Of a stretch of DNA of 64,000 nucleotides, positions 7,229 to 16,512 are shown piece after piece (the first letter of the stretch is position 1; each line of letters starts with the position of its first letter). Location: NCBI GenBank assembly GCA_019694355.1, contig JAIBCB010000001.1, forward strand, positions 339,001 to 403,000, in the 5' to 3' direction. The DNA comes from Pyrinomonadaceae bacterium (GTDB lineage Bacteria; Acidobacteriota; Blastocatellia; Pyrinomonadales; Pyrinomonadaceae). A program made the position numbers and the translations under genes. The notes below the pieces were generated by a model. That model saw only the letters and a program-made list of their open reading frames with translations. It was not told where the DNA came from and ran no database searches.

Positions 7229-9670
7229 ATGAAACTCGCTAAGAAGGCGTACTTGAGTACGCTCGTTATTTTGACTCTCGTATTCGCGGTCGTAGCGCAG
7301 AATAAGCACCAGCGGCCTGACAGCGATCCGAGAAACACTGCACCTACGGTCGGCACCGGCGGTGCTGTCGGCGGTCCGACAGGCCTTTTTACGGTCTATG
7401 ACGGACAGAATCTTCGAAAAGGTGAATTCACCTTCTCGGCAGCCGTCAGCAACTATGACCGCGATCCGGGTGATGTTGATATTACTGATGTGCCTTTGAG
7501 CTTCCAGGTCGGTTTGACCGACCACATCGAGCTTTTCTTCTCGACGGATCTCTACAAGGGCATTAAGGTGAATTCGCCCCGGAACCTTTCCGGTTTTTAT
7601 CTGCCGAATTCGAAAGTCGTGATCAACGGCCAGTGGGTTCAGGCTCCGGCGATCGTTATGTCGCCGGGAACGAGCCCGTACGGAGCGGTTTATCGCCCGG
7701 CTGGAGCCCCGTTCGTACAGTTCCCGTACTTTGGCGGCAACGCCGGTACGTACGGACTGCAGCCGCCGGCTTACTCGGGACCTGTCTTTGGTTTCCCGGC
7801 GGGTACGAACGCATTGCTCGGCAGCGGTGGTGCAAACCCCTTCCGCGGCATCGGTTCGGTATATGGCAGCATCTTGCCGGGCCTCGTGCTAAGCACGGCA
7901 AATATTATTGGACCAACGGGTGCACCACAGGGAACGGTTCCGTCCGTTTTCACGCTCGCACCGTCGTACTTGCCTGATGCCCCGTTCATCAATCGTACAT
8001 ACGGTGAAAGTGCATTCAACCAGTTCACCTTTGGCGGCAAGGTCCGCTTCACCAGCGTTGATAACCCGATCGGTTTGGGCCTCGTCGCTTCTTACACTTG
8101 GTTTTCGGATCATGCGAATGACTTCGCAGGATTCAATCAGATGCAGCGTGGTGCAGGTCCGGGCGGCGGCTGGGGAGACGTCGCTGTTACGTTCGTTGCG
8201 GATGCTCGCGTAGCGAAATGGGCGAACCTTTCGGCCAACATCGGCTATAACTGGACGTCAGCCGCGAAGGGTGATTTCCCGGGCGGCACATACACGCTTC
8301 TTGATCGGCCCGATGAAGTGCAGGCCGGCATCGGTGCTGACTTCCCGGTCAACAAGTGGTTCCAGCCTATCGTTGAGTTCCGCGCGACCCGCTACATCGG
8401 CGGCCGTACGCCGAATGCCTTCGAGAACCATCCGATGGACGGTATCGCAGGTGCTCGCGTATTCTTTACGCGTTGGGCCGGTATGAGCTTCGCTTATCGT
8501 TACAACTTCAACCAACAGGATGAAGGTTGGTTCGATAAGGACAAGAGCTTTACCGCGAGCGTTACCAATCCTTGTGCGTTCGTAACAGGCGGCGGTGGCG
8601 GCGGCGGTACGGTTGTTGGTACTCCTAACTGCGTTGCGCAGACATACACGACCAATTGGAAGGGTACGCCTCCGGGATTCCGTGAGTCGGGAGACGGCCA
8701 TGGCTATATCTTCCAGTTCTTTGTTGGACGCCGTAACGAGCGTGCGAAAGAGCTTGTCAATCAGCCTGCAAGCATCAACAGCGTAACCCTCAGCGACAGC
8801 GTGATCACACTCGGCTGTCAGCCGGGCTACAAGTCGGCTTCGGGTTCGTGCGACGACAGCCGCTCGATCAGCGTTGCAACGAGCGCGTCGGATCCTGAGA
8901 ATGATCCGCTTGTTTACAATTACACCGTTTCGGGCGGACGTATCGTCGGCTCGGGTGCGAATGTAACGTGGGATCTCGCTGGTGTCGAAAAGGGCACTTA
9001 CACGATCACGACCGGTGTTGATGACGGCTGCGGTGTTTGCGGCAAGACCGATACCAAGACGATCGAGGTCAAGGAATGTGCAGATTGCGTCAAGATCTGT
9101 GACTGCCCGAGTGTTTCGGTTAGCGGCCCTGCCGGTATCACGAACCCTGGACAGCAGATGACCTTTACCGCAAATGTCAGCGGCGGTGCGAACGTGACCT
9201 ATAACTGGACCGTTTCGGCCGGCACGATATCGAGCGGCCAGGGTACGTCCAGCATCACGGTCGATACCACTAAGGAAATGGCGAATTCGTCGGTAACGGC
9301 TACTGTCCAGATCGGCGGACTCGATGCGAACTGCCAGTGCCCGGATACGGCAAGTGAAACTGCCGGTATCTCGGATACGCCGCATTCGAATCTCGTTGAC
9401 GAATTCGGCAAGCAGAAAGATGACGAGGTCAAGGCCCGCGTTGACAACTTCTATATCCAGTTGAACAACGATCCGACCGCGACCGGCTACATCATCAATT
9501 ACGGTACGCCTGCTCAGATGCGTCATCGCAGAGCACAGATCATGAAGGCGATCAACTTCCGCAAATACGACAAGAACCGTGTGGTCTTTGTTGACGGCGG
9601 CGACAACGGACAAGGTGAATACACCAAGTTCTGGGTACGTCCTGCCGGTGCGGATGAACCGAAACCGTAA
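7229..9670 (+). CDS. Large exported protein with an outer-membrane-like N-terminal region, PKD-like domains and a C-terminal GYII/VDGG domain
   Basis: This protein of about 813 residues has a signal peptide (TLVILTLVFAVVAQ). The N-terminal half is rich in aromatic, glycine and asparagine residues in alternating strands, like an outer-membrane barrel (for example RWAGMSFAYRYNFN near residue 415). A glycine run follows (about residues 454-460). Then come two immunoglobulin/PKD-like repeats, each with an NYTVSGG or NWTVSAG core, separated by a cysteine-rich segment (about residues 590-640). The C-terminal 75 residues hold TGYIINYGT and VVFVDGG, a module also found in the protein at 52954-53748. 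The ATG at 7229 is 5 bases after a GGAGGA sequence; the GTG just before it is too close. Confidence 0.75.
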   Translation: MKLAKKAYLSTLVILTLVFAVVAQNKHQRPDSDPRNTAPTVGTGGAVGGPTGLFTVYDGQNLRKGEFTFSAAVSNYDRDPGDVDITDVPLSFQVGLTDHIELFFSTDLYKGIKVNSPRNLSGFYLPNSKVVINGQWVQAPAIVMSPGTSPYGAVYRPAGAPFVQFPYFGGNAGTYGLQPPAYSGPVFGFPAGTNALLGSGGANPFRGIGSVYGSILPGLVLSTANIIGPTGAPQGTVPSVFTLAPSYLPDAPFINRTYGESAFNQFTFGGKVRFTSVDNPIGLGLVASYTWFSDHANDFAGFNQMQRGAGPGGGWGDVAVTFVADARVAKWANLSANIGYNWTSAAKGDFPGGTYTLLDRPDEVQAGIGADFPVNKWFQPIVEFRATRYIGGRTPNAFENHPMDGIAGARVFFTRWAGMSFAYRYNFNQQDEGWFDKDKSFTASVTNPCAFVTGGGGGGGTVVGTPNCVAQTYTTNWKGTPPGFRESGDGHGYIFQFFVGRRNERAKELVNQPASINSVTLSDSVITLGCQPGYKSASGSCDDSRSISVATSASDPENDPLVYNYTVSGGRIVGSGANVTWDLAGVEKGTYTITTGVDDGCGVCGKTDTKTIEVKECADCVKICDCPSVSVSGPAGITNPGQQMTFTANVSGGANVTYNWTVSAGTISSGQGTSSITVDTTKEMANSSVTATVQIGGLDANCQCPDTASETAGISDTPHSNLVDEFGKQKDDEVKARVDNFYIQLNNDPTATGYIINYGTPAQMRHRRAQIMKAINFRKYDKNRVVFVDGGDNGQGEYTKFWVRPAGADEPKP

Positions 9671-9701
9671 CTAGCTTCACCTTTTTGGTGAACATTTCGA
9701 G

Positions 9702-9737
9702 CGGCCGTGGCTTACATCACAAGCCACGGCCGTTTTT
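9702..9737 (+). terminator. Intrinsic terminator after the large exported protein gene
   Basis: Perfect 12-base stem CGGCCGTGGCTT (9702-9713) with its complement at 9721-9732, a 7-base loop, and five Ts at 9733-9737. It follows the stop codon by about 30 bases. Confidence 0.92.
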
Positions 9738-9949
9738 CCGCGCTTTTGCCTTAAGCGCTTAAAAATATTTGCGCTCTCGATCTTCGTTCGCTAGAATAGA
9801 ACCTTGGCGCGCGCCTTTGCCCCGAATTGCTGCAAACGAAGTACAGTCCGTTAGCATCTAGTTTTATGTTGGTTTGCCGTTGGTTTGCGGCAAGCGTTGA
9901 TCGAAACGGAGTTTTTCAAGCTGGTTCTTGCCCGAATTCAAAATACCCT

Positions 9950-12214
9950 ATGTCAAAAGTGAGTGTGTTCCATCGCGGCGTTGTTCTTTTGATCATTTTC
10001 ACCTTTCTTGGTGTTGTGCCGTCCTTTGCCGATATTGAGATCCTTCCGGACAACCCGGACAAAGCGGCATTCACAAAATGGACGGTCACCGGCCCTGATG
10101 GCGGTGACGTCCGTGTTGTTGCGATAGATCCAAAAGACAAGGACCGCCTTTATATCAGCACGCTCGACGGCCAGATCTTCACATCAGGTGATGCAGGCAA
10201 GACTTGGCGTTTGCTCGCAAACTTGAATGAACCGCAGTTGATCCTCGACGACCTATTCGTCGATTCGCGGGATTCGAAGATCATTTATGCTTCCGGCCAC
10301 AGGCACAAGGCTCCCGGCGGCTTTTTCCGTTCGATAGACGGCGGCGTTACATGGAAAGAGGCGAAGGAACTTCATAAGAGTTCGGTGCACTCGCTTGCCC
10401 AATCGCCGACCGACCCGTCGATACTGGTCGCAGGAACGACCGATGGTGCCTGGATGTCGCAGGATTCCGGGGCAAACTGGAAGAAGATCTCGTCCTCGAC
10501 GATGCCCGTGAACATCGATTCGCTCGCGATAGATCCGCGTGACCCGAAAACGATCTATGCGGGCACTTGGTGGCGTGCCTATAAGACCAACGATGCAGGG
10601 GCGAACTGGAAGCTGATCCGCGACGGCATGATCGACGATTCTGATGTTTTCGCGATCACGATCAATCCGCGGAACCCGGAGTACATTGTCGCGTCGGCAT
10701 GCAGCGGAATTTACGAGTCCCAGAATGGCGGCGAACGCTGGTCGAAGATCAATGGGATTCCGTCGCAATCGCGTCGTACGCGCGACATCGTTCAGCATCC
10801 GAGCCGCGAAGGAACGATATACGCCGCAACTACCGAAGGCTTTTGGATGAGCGTGAATGGCGGCAAATCGTGGTCGCTTACGACGCAGCGAAACCTTGAG
10901 ATCAATTCGATCGCAGTGCACCCGGATGCCCCGGACCGTGTCTTTATCGCGACCAACAACTACGGCGTGATGGTCTCAAACGATGGCGGGAGGAATTTTA
11001 CGCAGACGAACGGTGATCTGACAACGCGTTTCACGTACGCGGTCGTCCCCGATCGCGAACGGCCCAACCGCTTGTATGCCGCAACACGAAATACGGCAAC
11101 TGGCGGCGGTTTCTTCTTTTACAGCGACAACGACGGTGCCACTTGGCGTCCGTCGGCCAGCATTGACGTCAACCGCACAGCACCGTTTACGATCCTGCAG
11201 GATCGCGTGAACGGCAACGTGCTGTACCTCGGCACCAATAACGGTGTGCTTCGCTCGGTGGATCGCGGCGTGACTTGGAATCCGCTGCCTGCGGCAAAGA
11301 TCGCGGCTGTCACGAAACCTAAAGCGTCGAGCACCCGCACGAAGGCAAAGAAGCCCGTTAAGGCGGCCGCAGTGCCTGTCGCGAAAGGACCGGTGCTCAT
11401 TCCGGCGCTCAGAGACAATGTCAAGGTTCTAGCTTTTACCGAGGACGGAAAGAATGGACTGCTCGCGGGGACTGATTCCGGACTTTATCGCTCGTACGAC
11501 CTCGCAAAAGGATGGGAAAAGCTTGATCTCGGGGCGGGCGTGAACCAGAACATCTTTGCGATCCACGTCGCACCTCAACGTCCTGACACGATCTGGGTCG
11601 GCACAGCGACATCAGGTGTGATGGTCTCGCATGACGATGGCAAGACGTTTGCGAATGCTGGTGGTGCAGTTGCGGGCGTGCCCGTTAGCGCGATCGAGAC
11701 CGATCCGACACGTCCCGATTATGTTTACGTCGGCACCACGCAAACATTTTATCTGAGCCGTGATAATGGGACGACTTGGAAGCGTCGCGGCGGACATTTG
11801 CCGCTCGGCAACTTTGCCTCGATCCTGATCGACCCTAAAGATACGAACGAGATCATAATCGGGAGTGCGATCGAGAGCGACGGCGGCATTTATATTTCAA
11901 AAGATGCCGGCGAGCAGTGGAAGCGGATCGATAGCAAGACGATGGAACTTCCCAGCCGGCGTGTTTGGTCGATGGCGTTTGACCCGCACGATCCGAACCG
12001 GATCTACGCAGGTACACATTCTTCGGGTGTGTATAAGATCGAGTTAAAGGATCCTGATGCGGCTCCGACTGCTTCCGAACCAACAAAGATCGAGCCCTCA
12101 GTCAATGTCAAGCCGGCGGCAGAGAAGCCCGTCGTGGCGAAGGAACCGGCGACTGTAGCCCCGCGAAAGACGATCGTTGTCGGCGAGCGGCCGCGAATTT
12201 TACCGGGCCAATAG
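9950..12214 (+). CDS. Exported sortilin/BNR-type beta-propeller protein
   Basis: A signal peptide (GVVLLIIFTFLGVVPSFA) is followed by many repeated units of the VPS10/BNR kind, such as IFTSGDAGKTWRLL, FFRSIDGGVTWKEA and MSQDSGANWKKI, interleaved with AIDPKDKDRLYIST-like strands. Such repeats build large propellers that bind ligands or glycans outside the cytoplasm. About residues 455-490 form a basic, alanine-rich linker (KPKASSTRTKAKKP), and the C-terminus is a proline- and alanine-rich tail. An in-frame ATG exists at 9827, but the one at 9950 puts the signal peptide at the N-terminus and gives 754 residues. It is flanked by terminators, so it is probably transcribed alone. The ligand is unknown. 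Confidence 0.82.
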   Translation: MSKVSVFHRGVVLLIIFTFLGVVPSFADIEILPDNPDKAAFTKWTVTGPDGGDVRVVAIDPKDKDRLYISTLDGQIFTSGDAGKTWRLLANLNEPQLILDDLFVDSRDSKIIYASGHRHKAPGGFFRSIDGGVTWKEAKELHKSSVHSLAQSPTDPSILVAGTTDGAWMSQDSGANWKKISSSTMPVNIDSLAIDPRDPKTIYAGTWWRAYKTNDAGANWKLIRDGMIDDSDVFAITINPRNPEYIVASACSGIYESQNGGERWSKINGIPSQSRRTRDIVQHPSREGTIYAATTEGFWMSVNGGKSWSLTTQRNLEINSIAVHPDAPDRVFIATNNYGVMVSNDGGRNFTQTNGDLTTRFTYAVVPDRERPNRLYAATRNTATGGGFFFYSDNDGATWRPSASIDVNRTAPFTILQDRVNGNVLYLGTNNGVLRSVDRGVTWNPLPAAKIAAVTKPKASSTRTKAKKPVKAAAVPVAKGPVLIPALRDNVKVLAFTEDGKNGLLAGTDSGLYRSYDLAKGWEKLDLGAGVNQNIFAIHVAPQRPDTIWVGTATSGVMVSHDDGKTFANAGGAVAGVPVSAIETDPTRPDYVYVGTTQTFYLSRDNGTTWKRRGGHLPLGNFASILIDPKDTNEIIIGSAIESDGGIYISKDAGEQWKRIDSKTMELPSRRVWSMAFDPHDPNRIYAGTHSSGVYKIELKDPDAAPTASEPTKIEPSVNVKPAAEKPVVAKEPATVAPRKTIVVGERPRILPGQ

Positions 12215-12234
12215 GAAGAGAAATGGTGTTTTAG

Positions 12235-12271
12235 AAAGGCCGTCCGGTTTCCAGGAAGCCGGCGGCCTTTT
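12235..12271 (+). terminator. Intrinsic terminator after the propeller gene
   Basis: Imperfect hairpin: AAAGGCCGTCCGG (12235-12247) pairs with CCGGCGGCCTTT, followed by a short T run. It lies about 20 bases after the stop codon and before bshC. Confidence 0.7.
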
Positions 12272-12331
12272 CCGCATTTTGAAGTCCCGATTCCAAGTCT
12301 CTATAATTTAGTTTCAAAGGGAGCTTATGGT

Positions 12332-14005
12332 TTGACGGAAGAAAGTGCCTGTCCTTCTTTGGTAGCAAGCGGATCGCTTCGTGTCGAATCGATCCCGTTT
12401 TCGCGCATTCCGGGCCAATCAAAGCTCTTTATCCGCTATCAGACAGATCGGCCAAGCCTAAAAGAGTTCTATCCGAACGCACCGGAAACGATCTACGACA
12501 TTGCTGAGTTCGCAAAACAGGTGAACGAAGCCTACACGCTTGACCGAAACGAAGTGGCCGACGCGTTGGCATCCCTCAACAAGGGCCTTAATGCTGGCGA
12601 AAGAACGGCGGCCGCGATCGATCGCCTTCGTGAACCGACGACGGTCGCGATATTCACCGGACAGCAGTCCGGCCTGTTCGGCGGTCCTCTTTATACGATC
12701 TATAAAGCCCTGACAGCGATAAAGGCCGCTGACGAGCTTAACAGAGCCGGAACGCCGGCAGTTGCGATGTTTTGGGCGGCAACGGAAGATCACGATTTTG
12801 ATGAGGTCGCGAGCGTGACCATCGCCGGACAGGACGAGCCGATCCGTTTGACCTATCAAGATGTCGATGAGCGCGAGGTCCCGGTCGGTGATCGTATTCT
12901 TACGGCCGAGATCGAGCGACTGATCGGCGAACTTGAGCTGCAGATCGCCCAGACAGAGTTCAGCCGCCAGGCCGTCGGCCAACTGCGGGATTCATGGGTG
13001 TCCGGCGAAGGCTTCGGAAGGGCATTCCTTCGGCAGCTTGCAAAGCAGCTTGGATGCTTTGGAATGATATTTGTCGATCCGCAGGATGCCGAACTGAAGC
13101 GGCTCTCCGGCCCGATAATGGCGCTTGCGGCCGCGAAGGCTGACCTGATCACCGCCGAGATACAGAAGCGGGACGCTCGGCTTTCGGAAGAGGGGCTGCA
13201 TAGGCAGGTGCTCGTCGAAGATGATTATTTTCCATTGTTCTGGGAGACAGACGAGGGAATTAGGACGCCCCTAAGGCTAACAAAAGACGGTGTAAGAGCG
13301 AGGTCCGTAAATCGCAGATTTTCCATCGACGAGCTCGTAAAGGCGATCGAGGATGAGCCTCATCGGTTCAGTGCCGGCGTAATGCTTAGGGCGGTCGTGC
13401 AGGATTTTTTGTTTCCGACCGCACTTTATATCGGCGGAGCAGCGGAGATCGCATATTTCGCTCAAAGCGGAGCGGCGTACAAGGTCCTGGAGCGTCCGGC
13501 AACACCGATCATCCATAGACAAAGTTTTACGGTCGTCGAACCGCGTCATCTGCGCACGCTCGAGTCTTACGGATTGACGTTCGATGATGTTTTTGCGGAT
13601 AAGGAGGAAGTTAGAACGCAGATCGTCGAGAAGGTTATCGGCCAAGACGCGGCTCGTCTGTTTGCGGAGGTCGAGGAAGAGATCAATATTGAACTTCGTC
13701 GATTGGATGAGTATTTTGCAGCGGTCGATCCGACGCTTGCGGCAAATCTTGCGACAAGGCGACGAAAGATCCTCTATCATATCGCGGCTCTGCGCAAGAA
13801 AGCTTATCAGTCTGAGATGAGGCGTAACAGCGATGCGGATCGACGGCTTCGCCGACTTTTCAGCGAGCTTTATCCCGCCGGAGCGCTGCAGGAGCGGACA
13901 CTCAACATCGTCGGTCTTATCGATCGATATGGAATCGATGTCATCGATTGGATCTATTCGGCCATCGATCTTGAAGACAGAGGGCATCGCGTCGTTTATC
14001 TATGA
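12332..14005 (+). CDS. bshC: Putative cysteine ligase BshC (bacillithiol biosynthesis)
   Basis: This 557-residue protein matches BshC, which adds cysteine to glucosaminyl-malate in the last step of bacillithiol synthesis. The signature block IFTGQQSGLFGGPLYTIYKA and the following AMFWAATEDHDFDEV are clear. The C-terminal half contains a long helical segment (about residues 430-500), as in known BshC. Length is close to the family norm (about 540). The TTG at 12332 is chosen because a GGGAG sequence lies 8 bases upstream; an ATG at 12327 would encode only two residues. It overlaps mutL by four bases. I see no bshA or bshB in the window. Confidence 0.92.
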   Translation: MTEESACPSLVASGSLRVESIPFSRIPGQSKLFIRYQTDRPSLKEFYPNAPETIYDIAEFAKQVNEAYTLDRNEVADALASLNKGLNAGERTAAAIDRLREPTTVAIFTGQQSGLFGGPLYTIYKALTAIKAADELNRAGTPAVAMFWAATEDHDFDEVASVTIAGQDEPIRLTYQDVDEREVPVGDRILTAEIERLIGELELQIAQTEFSRQAVGQLRDSWVSGEGFGRAFLRQLAKQLGCFGMIFVDPQDAELKRLSGPIMALAAAKADLITAEIQKRDARLSEEGLHRQVLVEDDYFPLFWETDEGIRTPLRLTKDGVRARSVNRRFSIDELVKAIEDEPHRFSAGVMLRAVVQDFLFPTALYIGGAAEIAYFAQSGAAYKVLERPATPIIHRQSFTVVEPRHLRTLESYGLTFDDVFADKEEVRTQIVEKVIGQDAARLFAEVEEEINIELRRLDEYFAAVDPTLAANLATRRRKILYHIAALRKKAYQSEMRRNSDADRRLRRLFSELYPAGALQERTLNIVGLIDRYGIDVIDWIYSAIDLEDRGHRVVYL

Positions 14006-15975
14006 ATAAGATCCGCGTACTTCCCGATAATCTTGCCAATCAGATCGCGGCCGGAGAGGTCGTCGAACGGCCCGCATCTGTCGTTAAGGAACTCATAGAG
14101 AACGCGATCGACGCCGGTGCGAGCCGTATAGCGGTCGAGATCGAACTTGGAGGCCGCAGGCTCATCCGTGTTTCAGATGATGGCAGCGGGATGCTTCGTG
14201 ACGACGCTATCCTTGCATTCGAACGACACGCAACATCGAAGATCAGATCCCTCGAAGATCTTGCGGCGATCGGGACGCTCGGTTTCCGGGGAGAAGCGTT
14301 GGCATCGATCGCCTCGGTGTCCAAGACCGAACTTATCACGAAAACGGACGGCGATATCGCCGCAACTCGAGTTGTTATCGAGGGAGGCCGACTGGTCGAT
14401 GTAAAAGATGCGGCACGCGACAAAGGGACGACGATCGCGATCCGCGACCTTTTCTTCAACACGCCGGCCCGACGTAAATTTATGCGTTCGGAGGCGACGG
14501 AGAATTACCACCTTACGCAGATCGTTACGCACTATGCGCTCGCCCGCCCTGAGATCGCGTTCCTACTGACGAACAACGGCCGCGAAACGCTGAATGCGGC
14601 GCCTGCGAAAGACCTTCGCGAACGCGCCTTTCAGATCTTTGGCGGCGGATTGCTCGACAGCCTTTTGCCGGTCTCGGGCGGGCGTGAATATGTCGCGACG
14701 GTTTCAGGTTACGTTTCGGCGCCGCGTGAGCGTCGGACATCCCGCGATCAGCAGTACTTCTTCGTAAACAAAAGGTTTGTTCGTGACAAGACCATCGCCG
14801 GCGGCATCCTCGAAGGTTATCGCTCGGTTTTACCCCACGGCGTATATCCGGTCGCTTTTTTGTTCATCGATCTTCCGCTCGACGAGGTCGATGTGAACGT
14901 TCATCCTTCGAAGACCGAGGTTCGATTCCGCCGAACCGAAGCTGTAAAGGATGCCGTCGCGGAGGCAGTTCGGTCTGCACTTTCGAGTGCAGGCGTGGTC
15001 GGGGAAGCGAGCGTTGTTGAGAATGAACCGGCTCGAGCTCATGTTGCAATACCGCCGTTGGTCTCCCGGGAAGCGAGTGTGCAGGAGACGATAGCGTTTC
15101 CTCCGGACGCCGTATCTCTCGACGAAGCTTTCGACCACGATCTTGCTGATGCAGCTTTAGAACGCGAGGCCGCTGAGGTCGCTTCCCGGAGCCTATCGCA
15201 ACCGCCATGCGAGCCGCCTTCTAAGCTCGACCTCTTTGATCGGGCATTTGAAGAACATATGCTTGTGAACGCTGCGGCCGCAAGCGAGCATCATGCAGTC
15301 GTTTCGCCGCCGCAGAGTGACGTCGGTCTGCCGGAATTTCCGCCGCTCAACTCTGCAACTCACCTTGCAAAGCCTGCAGATCCCGAATCACTTTCGTATT
15401 CGAAGATCCAACCGTTGGGGCAGCTTCGTGAGAGTTTCATTATTGCCGTGGATGACGAAGGGCTGCTCTTGATCGATCAGCACGTTGCTCACGAACGGAT
15501 TCTGTTCGACAAGTTTCGGCGGTCTGAAACTGAACGTCAAATGGAGTCTCAGAATCTCCTGCTGCCGGAGACGCTCGATCTTTCGCCGGCGCAGTCCGAG
15601 GCGTTTTCGGTCATCGAGGATGACCTAGCACTTTTTGGATTTAGCACAATGCGTCTTTCCGGTAGGACGGTCGCGATCAAGAGTGTGCCGACCGACTTGC
15701 CGCCGTCCGAAGCACGGAACCTGTTCGCAGAGTTGCTGGACACGGTCGATTCCGAGAAGCGCCGAAGTCCGAAGACAACATTGCGGGATGACATTGCGGC
15801 TTCGCTCGCCTGTCGTGCGGCCGTAAAGATCAATATGAAACTGACGCCCGAGAAGATGCGTTGGCTGATCGACAACCTTGTGTTGACGACCTCGCCGACG
15901 ACGTGTCCGCATGGCCGGCCGGTCATTCTTCGCCTTTCCATGAAGGATATCGAACGCGGGTTTCACAGGACCTGA
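14002..15975 (+). CDS. mutL: DNA mismatch repair protein MutL
   Basis: This 657-residue protein has the GHKL ATPase domain: VVKELIENAIDAGAS, then DDGSGM and TLGFRGEALASI. A long variable linker (about residues 340-470) leads to the C-terminal dimerisation and endonuclease domain. The metal-binding motif reads DQHVAHERILFD (residues 492-503), with aspartate where the last acidic residue is usually glutamate. SLACRAAVK and CPHGRP, the other conserved C-terminal motifs, are present. It therefore looks like an endonuclease-type MutL that nicks the new strand after MutS finds a mismatch. It begins inside the bshC stop (ATGA). No mutS is visible. Confidence 0.95.
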   Translation: MNKIRVLPDNLANQIAAGEVVERPASVVKELIENAIDAGASRIAVEIELGGRRLIRVSDDGSGMLRDDAILAFERHATSKIRSLEDLAAIGTLGFRGEALASIASVSKTELITKTDGDIAATRVVIEGGRLVDVKDAARDKGTTIAIRDLFFNTPARRKFMRSEATENYHLTQIVTHYALARPEIAFLLTNNGRETLNAAPAKDLRERAFQIFGGGLLDSLLPVSGGREYVATVSGYVSAPRERRTSRDQQYFFVNKRFVRDKTIAGGILEGYRSVLPHGVYPVAFLFIDLPLDEVDVNVHPSKTEVRFRRTEAVKDAVAEAVRSALSSAGVVGEASVVENEPARAHVAIPPLVSREASVQETIAFPPDAVSLDEAFDHDLADAALEREAAEVASRSLSQPPCEPPSKLDLFDRAFEEHMLVNAAAASEHHAVVSPPQSDVGLPEFPPLNSATHLAKPADPESLSYSKIQPLGQLRESFIIAVDDEGLLLIDQHVAHERILFDKFRRSETERQMESQNLLLPETLDLSPAQSEAFSVIEDDLALFGFSTMRLSGRTVAIKSVPTDLPPSEARNLFAELLDTVDSEKRRSPKTTLRDDIAASLACRAAVKINMKLTPEKMRWLIDNLVLTTSPTTCPHGRPVILRLSMKDIERGFHRT

Positions 15976-15987
15976 ACGGCGAAGCAG

Positions 15988-16491
15988 CTATTCAATAGAC
16001 AGTAATATTTGGCCGGCATTTACGGTGTCGCCCTCAGAGACGCGAATGGAGGTGATGGTGCCATTCTTCGGAGCCTTGATCTCGTTCTGCATCTTCATCG
16101 CCTCGACGACGATCACACCGTCGCCCTTTTCGACAGTATCGCCGACTGCCGCAATCAGACGAACCACCTTCCCGGGCATCGCGGTCTTGATGTCGGCTAC
16201 GCCCGCGGTCTCGGCACCCGACGTGCTCGATCCACGAAGCTTCTTCGGGTCGATCAATTCGATCTCAATAGACCGCCCGTTTATCCAAACGACGGAGCGG
16301 CCTTCGGCATCGAGCGAAACGCGAGCCTCGACCTTTCTGCCATTCTCGAATCGCAGGCTGATCTGTCCGATCTCCGGCTGCACGATCTCAAGTTCGTATT
16401 CACGTCCGTCGATCTCAGCAAAAAGCCGATCGCTTTGTTCCCTGACGGTGACCGCCGAGGTCTCTTCCCCAATTTTCGCCTGAAGCTTCAT
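15988..16491 (-). CDS. Biotin carboxyl carrier protein of an acyl-CoA carboxylase
   Basis: This 167-residue protein has a C-terminal biotinyl domain with VVEAMKMQNEI; the lysine (about 133) of EAMKM is the biotin attachment site, and PGKVVRLIAAVGDTVEKGD is the flanking half of the hammerhead fold. The N-terminal 85 residues form a beta-rich extension (REYELEIVQPE) typical of carrier subunits in propionyl/methylmalonyl- or acetyl-CoA carboxylases. It is the last of three minus-strand genes and lies 12 bases from the convergent mutL stop. The carboxylase subunits are not in the window. The acyl-CoA mutase at 28237-29931 would suit a propionate role, but this link is only inferred. Confidence 0.85.
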   Translation of the reverse strand: MKLQAKIGEETSAVTVREQSDRLFAEIDGREYELEIVQPEIGQISLRFENGRKVEARVSLDAEGRSVVWINGRSIEIELIDPKKLRGSSTSGAETAGVADIKTAMPGKVVRLIAAVGDTVEKGDGVIVVEAMKMQNEIKAPKNGTITSIRVSEGDTVNAGQILLSIE

Positions 16492-16512
16492 CTATGTATT
16501 CTATTCTCGCGT

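Noticed and set aside
8258..9613. 451-codon open frame on the minus strand
   Set aside because: It lies antisense to the large exported protein and has an arginine/aspartate-rich, family-free composition; it is a codon-bias shadow.
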